Source: an uncultured Chloroflexota bacterium (GTDB lineage Bacteria > Chloroflexota > Anaerolineae > Aggregatilineales > Phototrophicaceae). Taken from it: a DNA stretch of 9,258 nucleotides. Every line of letters begins with the position of its first letter. The first letter of the stretch is position 1. Location of the stretch: positions 1 through 9,258 of the forward strand of contig CALKIA010000659.1 of assembly GCA_937988705.1 (NCBI GenBank), written 5' to 3'. The notes beneath the pieces are model-generated. The model was not told the origin of the DNA. It made no database searches and saw only the letters and a list, made by a program, of their open reading frames with translations. Shown one piece after another: positions 6,885 through 9,258 of the stretch. Made by a program: the position numbers and the translations under genes.

Positions 6885-6904
6885 GGACGCCTTTCATGGC
6901 GTCC
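6885..6904. repeat. Second GGACGC hairpin, paired with the one upstream
   Basis: GGACGCC (6885-6891) and GGCGTCC (6898-6904) enclose a six-base loop. In addition, TAGGGACGC at 6882-6890 is the exact reverse complement of GCGTCCCTA at 6854-6862. The two neighbouring hairpins can therefore exchange into one 9-bp long-range stem. Confidence 0.65.
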
Positions 6905-6968
6905 ACTGTTCCCAAACGGACTTCACGCTATTCTGCGCACCTACCGGCCAACTGCGCCCCACTGACGA

Positions 6969-6988
6969 GCAGGCTGCCGTTAGCCTGC
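6969..6988. repeat. 7-bp hairpin upstream of the kinase promoter candidate
   Basis: GCAGGCT (6969-6975) and AGCCTGC (6982-6988) are exact reverse complements with a six-base loop. The hairpin ends 33 bases before the -10-like hexamer of the kinase gene, so it could be an upstream regulator site or the end of a read-through transcript. Confidence 0.5.
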
Positions 6989-7021
6989 AATTCTCAAATA
7001 AGGTTCTACGCAAATTGCCGC

Positions 7022-7027
7022 TATACT
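7022..7027 (+). promoter_or_regulatory. -10-like hexamer of the kinase gene
   Basis: TATACT matches five of six -10 consensus bases and lies 36 bases before the ATG. That would give a leader of about 30 bases. No TTGACA-like hexamer is present at 16-18 bases upstream, so either an activator is needed or the match is fortuitous. Confidence 0.4.
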
Positions 7028-7048
7028 AGGCGTACACAACATTGCGCT

Positions 7049-7054
7049 AAAAGG
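7049..7054 (+). promoter_or_regulatory. Ribosome binding site of the kinase gene
   Basis: AAAAGG lies nine bases before the ATG at 7064. It is modest but supports this ATG, and the kinase N-terminal strand (HYRVIEHIGRGG) begins nine residues later, as in related kinases. Confidence 0.55.
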
Positions 7055-7063
7055 TTTGCTTTT

Positions 7064-9258
7064 ATGGATGTCGGAGTAGAGTTCAGCCATTACCGCGTCA
7101 TTGAGCACATCGGGCGCGGCGGGATGGCAGATGTGTGGTCAGCACGGGACAAACAGCTGAACCGCACGGTTGCGATCAAGACAGTCGCGCGCGATCTGTC
7201 GCAAGACATGAACCCGATCAAGTTGTTCGAGCGCGAAGCGAAAACAATTGCCGGGTTGGAACACCCGCACATCCTGCCGATTTACGAATTCGGCGAGTAC
7301 AGCGGGCAGTTGTACATCGTCATGCGCTACGTATCGGGCGGGTCGCTGGAAGATTTGCTCGAAGAGGGGCCGCTGCCGATCGATGAGGCGCTGCGGTTAG
7401 CGCGCGCCGTCGCGCAGGCGCTGGATTACGCGCACAGCAACAAGATCATTCACCTCGACCTCAAGCCGTCGAATATTTTGCTGGACAGCTACCGTCTGCC
7501 CTATCTGGCAGACTTTGGACTGGCGACGGTGCTCGACCCGCAGGGACGCGCGGCGAATCCCGGTTCGGGCACGCTGCTGTACATGGCGCCGGAACAGCTC
7601 ACCGCCGAAAGCCTGGATCACCGCGCCGACATTTACAGCTTCTCGATCCTCGTCTTCCACATGATGACGGGGCAGCTGCCCTTCGATGCAACGATCCCGC
7701 TGGCGCTTCGTCAGCTCCAACTGAGCGAAAACCTGCCCGATGTCGAATTTGTGACGCCGGGGTTATCGCCGAGCATCAACCCGATTTTGCGCCGCGGCAC
7801 AGACATCGACTCCACTAAGCGGCCCCAGTCGCTGATGGAAATCGTACAGGCACTAGAAACCGTTTTGAATCCAGCGCGCATCAGCGCCCAAAGCGGGTTT
7901 AGCGCCCCGCAGGCGCGCCCCCGCGCTGCGGCGGCCGCCCGCATTCAGGACATGGACACTAAGACCGACGCGCTCGACAACCTGATCTCCGGCCCGGTCG
8001 ACGATTTGATCACGCGCACCGCGCCCGTGATGGACACCAACGCGCTCGATAACCTGATCACCGGCCCCGTCGATAATCTGATCACGTCGTCCAAACCCGC
8101 CAACCCGTTTGATGGCGGACACACGACGCGCATCGACCTCAACGTGCCGCTCGACAACCTGATCACCGCGCCGGACGTCACACCCGAAGAGATGGCGCGG
8201 CGCGAGGCGCTGGATATCTACAGCCGCGCGCGGCGGGCATGGGCGCATGGTCAGGGCAAATTTCTGCTCGGTATCACCCACTTCACGCTGATCAACGACT
8301 ACTACATCAAGGCGGAAGAAAATCGACTGGAGCTCGACGAAGCGGGCATGCAGATGCTGCTGCGCGGCGCGCTCGAATACGACCATGACATCGATGTGTG
8401 GTGGGCGAAACTCAATGATGAAAACCGCCGCTGGGTGGCGCTCCACGCGCTGCGCAGCGAAAACGCGCCGGCCCGTGTCCGCGCGCTGCAGCGTCTGGAA
8501 AACATCACCGACAGCGATGTGCCGCAGATTCCCAAGCTGGTCGCACAAACCCTGCAAACCGAAATCAGCAAAGAGGCGAAGATCGCGGCGATCAAGGTGC
8601 TGGAAATGCGCGCCAAATTGATGCCGACGCTGCCGACCTACGACAAAGATGACACGCTGCGCCGCCGCTTGTCGACGCAGTTGAAGCTCAGCGCGGTGTC
8701 GGACTGGCGCGAAACGGTGTACGGGCACGAAATCGACCTGCTGCTGGCGCAGATCGCCTTGAACGACGATGACGAAGCGGACAAGAGCGTCGAAGAAATT
8801 GCCGCGCGCACCATCGGGCGCATTCGTTCGAAAGCCGCCGTCGCCGAGATCGCCAAACATCAGAAGCTGGGCGAACGCCGGGCACTGCGCGCGCTGGCCT
8901 TCATCCGCGATGAAGCGCCGTCCCTGCCCGACGATGTGAGCCGGCAGGCGCGCATCTACGCGTGGCTGGATAACACCGCACGGCGGCTCACCCTCAACCC
9001 GATCCAGTCGGTGTGGCGCGTCATCTACGCGACCATCGGTGGCATTCTGGCGTTTGGCGGTTTCGCGTATTCGCAGCTGCCGACCCAGGCGATTTTCGGT
9101 CAGGAACGCATCGGCATCACCGCTTCGACCGGGATCACGGTCGGCGTGGGCATCGGGCTGCTGGCGCTGCTGGCGGGCGATCTGCCGGAACGTCTGCGCG
9201 GCTTCTGGCCGTGGTGGGCGCGGCTGCTGTTCAACCTGATCGGCGGGATCATCGGCGG
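7064..9258 (+). CDS. Membrane-anchored Ser/Thr protein kinase with repeat linker and HEAT-like region (partial, 3' end outside)
   Basis: The frame is open for 731 codons and runs off the window. Residues about 10-265 are a complete Hanks-type kinase: glycine loop GRGGMADV (17-24), VAIK with Lys39, alpha-C Glu58, catalytic loop HLDLKPSN (130-137, Asp132, Lys134, Asn137), DFG 150-152 and APE 175-177. The loop reads HLD, not HRD, so it is a non-RD kinase. The linker (about 270-370) has an alanine/arginine-rich stretch and five [LV]D[ND]LI[TS] motifs. From about 378 to 640 the protein is helical, with HEAT-like pairs such as ARVRALQRLENI (470-481) and KIAAIKVLEMRA (506-517). Hydrophobic segments at about 652-672, 684-705 and 718 to the edge are likely membrane helices, placing the kinase in the cytoplasm. 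It should phosphorylate Ser/Thr on proteins, itself probably included; targets are unknown. It has its own -10-like element and no visible operon partner. Confidence 0.9.
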   Translation, partial: MDVGVEFSHYRVIEHIGRGGMADVWSARDKQLNRTVAIKTVARDLSQDMNPIKLFEREAKTIAGLEHPHILPIYEFGEYSGQLYIVMRYVSGGSLEDLLEEGPLPIDEALRLARAVAQALDYAHSNKIIHLDLKPSNILLDSYRLPYLADFGLATVLDPQGRAANPGSGTLLYMAPEQLTAESLDHRADIYSFSILVFHMMTGQLPFDATIPLALRQLQLSENLPDVEFVTPGLSPSINPILRRGTDIDSTKRPQSLMEIVQALETVLNPARISAQSGFSAPQARPRAAAAARIQDMDTKTDALDNLISGPVDDLITRTAPVMDTNALDNLITGPVDNLITSSKPANPFDGGHTTRIDLNVPLDNLITAPDVTPEEMARREALDIYSRARRAWAHGQGKFLLGITHFTLINDYYIKAEENRLELDEAGMQMLLRGALEYDHDIDVWWAKLNDENRRWVALHALRSENAPARVRALQRLENITDSDVPQIPKLVAQTLQTEISKEAKIAAIKVLEMRAKLMPTLPTYDKDDTLRRRLSTQLKLSAVSDWRETVYGHEIDLLLAQIALNDDDEADKSVEEIAARTIGRIRSKAAVAEIAKHQKLGERRALRALAFIRDEAPSLPDDVSRQARIYAWLDNTARRLTLNPIQSVWRVIYATIGGILAFGGFAYSQLPTQAIFGQERIGITASTGITVGVGIGLLALLAGDLPERLRGFWPWWARLLFNLIGGIIG
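7973..8167 (+). repeat. In-frame repeat encoding five [LV]D[ND]LI[TS] motifs in the kinase linker
   Basis: The motif occurs at kinase residues 304-309, 312-317, 328-333, 336-341 and 363-368. The first four form two 14-residue pairs (LDNLISGPVDDLIT and LDNLITGPVDNLIT) 24 residues, or 72 bp, apart. The fifth is a single copy. Synonymous differences between the copies (for example GACAAC against GATAAT) show that the peptide is conserved more than the DNA. The linker is otherwise proline-, threonine- and alanine-rich and probably disordered. Confidence 0.8.

Larger units (their letters stand above)
6763..7063. other. Intergenic region with three hairpins before the kinase gene
   Basis: No gene is supported here. 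A 64-codon plus-strand frame (6835-7029) runs through the inverted repeats and has no ribosome binding site. The stretch holds an 8-bp palindrome CTACGTAG (6790-6797), two hairpins sharing GGACGC (6840-6904), a third hairpin (6969-6988), a -10-like TATACT (7022-7027) and the kinase ribosome binding site. Confidence 0.6.

Noticed and set aside
6835..7029. 64-codon plus-strand frame between the propeller and kinase genes
   Set aside because: It is formed across the inverted repeats, has no Shine-Dalgarno sequence and shows no protein-like features.
7853..8860. 335-codon minus-strand open frame opposite the kinase gene
   Set aside because: The plus strand here encodes conserved-looking kinase linker and helical sequence in an uninterrupted frame. 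The minus frame is arginine-, valine- and glutamine-rich antisense sequence with no recognisable domain.

Overview
The window looks like a chromosomal segment from a moderately GC-rich bacterium, most probably a member of the Chloroflexota (Anaerolineae-like). That assignment is inference. It rests on the combination of a secreted WD40-like propeller protein, a secreted protein resembling immune inhibitor A with a PDZ domain, a stand-alone pentaheme cytochrome, and a very large Ser/Thr kinase with HEAT-like and C-terminal membrane regions. There is no rRNA or other phylogenetic marker in the window. I see no tRNA, rRNA, CRISPR array or intact mobile element.

Layout from left to right. Positions 1-71 hold the last codons of a rightward gene, followed by a perfect 12-bp GC-rich hairpin. 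An intergenic stretch to 519 contains a small palindrome and a 12-bp direct repeat with a 22-bp period. A rightward gene (520-2229) encodes an exported cytochrome c with five CXXCH motifs. It converges, across a perfect 11-bp inverted repeat, on a leftward pair: a large secreted PDZ protein (5504-3312) followed by an alpha/beta hydrolase (3193-2336). A divergent promoter region (5505-5727) holds a sigma70-like promoter overlapped by a palindrome. Rightward from there lies a secreted TolB/WD40-like beta-propeller (5728-6762). Next is a 301-base gap with three hairpins, two of which share the same GGACGC core and can pair in two ways. Last is a Ser/Thr protein kinase (7064 onward), which runs off the right edge. 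It is the largest reading frame in the window: 731 residues are visible and it has no stop.

The genes do not form one obvious pathway. The common theme is the cell envelope. Three proteins carry Sec-type signal peptides (cytochrome, PDZ protein, propeller) and the kinase is apparently membrane-anchored at its C-terminus. The hydrolase may be co-transcribed with the PDZ protein.

The most interesting points are at protein level. First, the PDZ protein looks like an inactivated metallopeptidase: the HExxH site is replaced, while flanking family motifs remain. Second, its PDZ domain appears to be inserted inside a beta-sandwich. Third, the kinase linker carries five copies of a short motif, [LV]D[ND]LI[TS], and its catalytic loop is non-RD (HLD). 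I did not find a clear multi-gene novel system.
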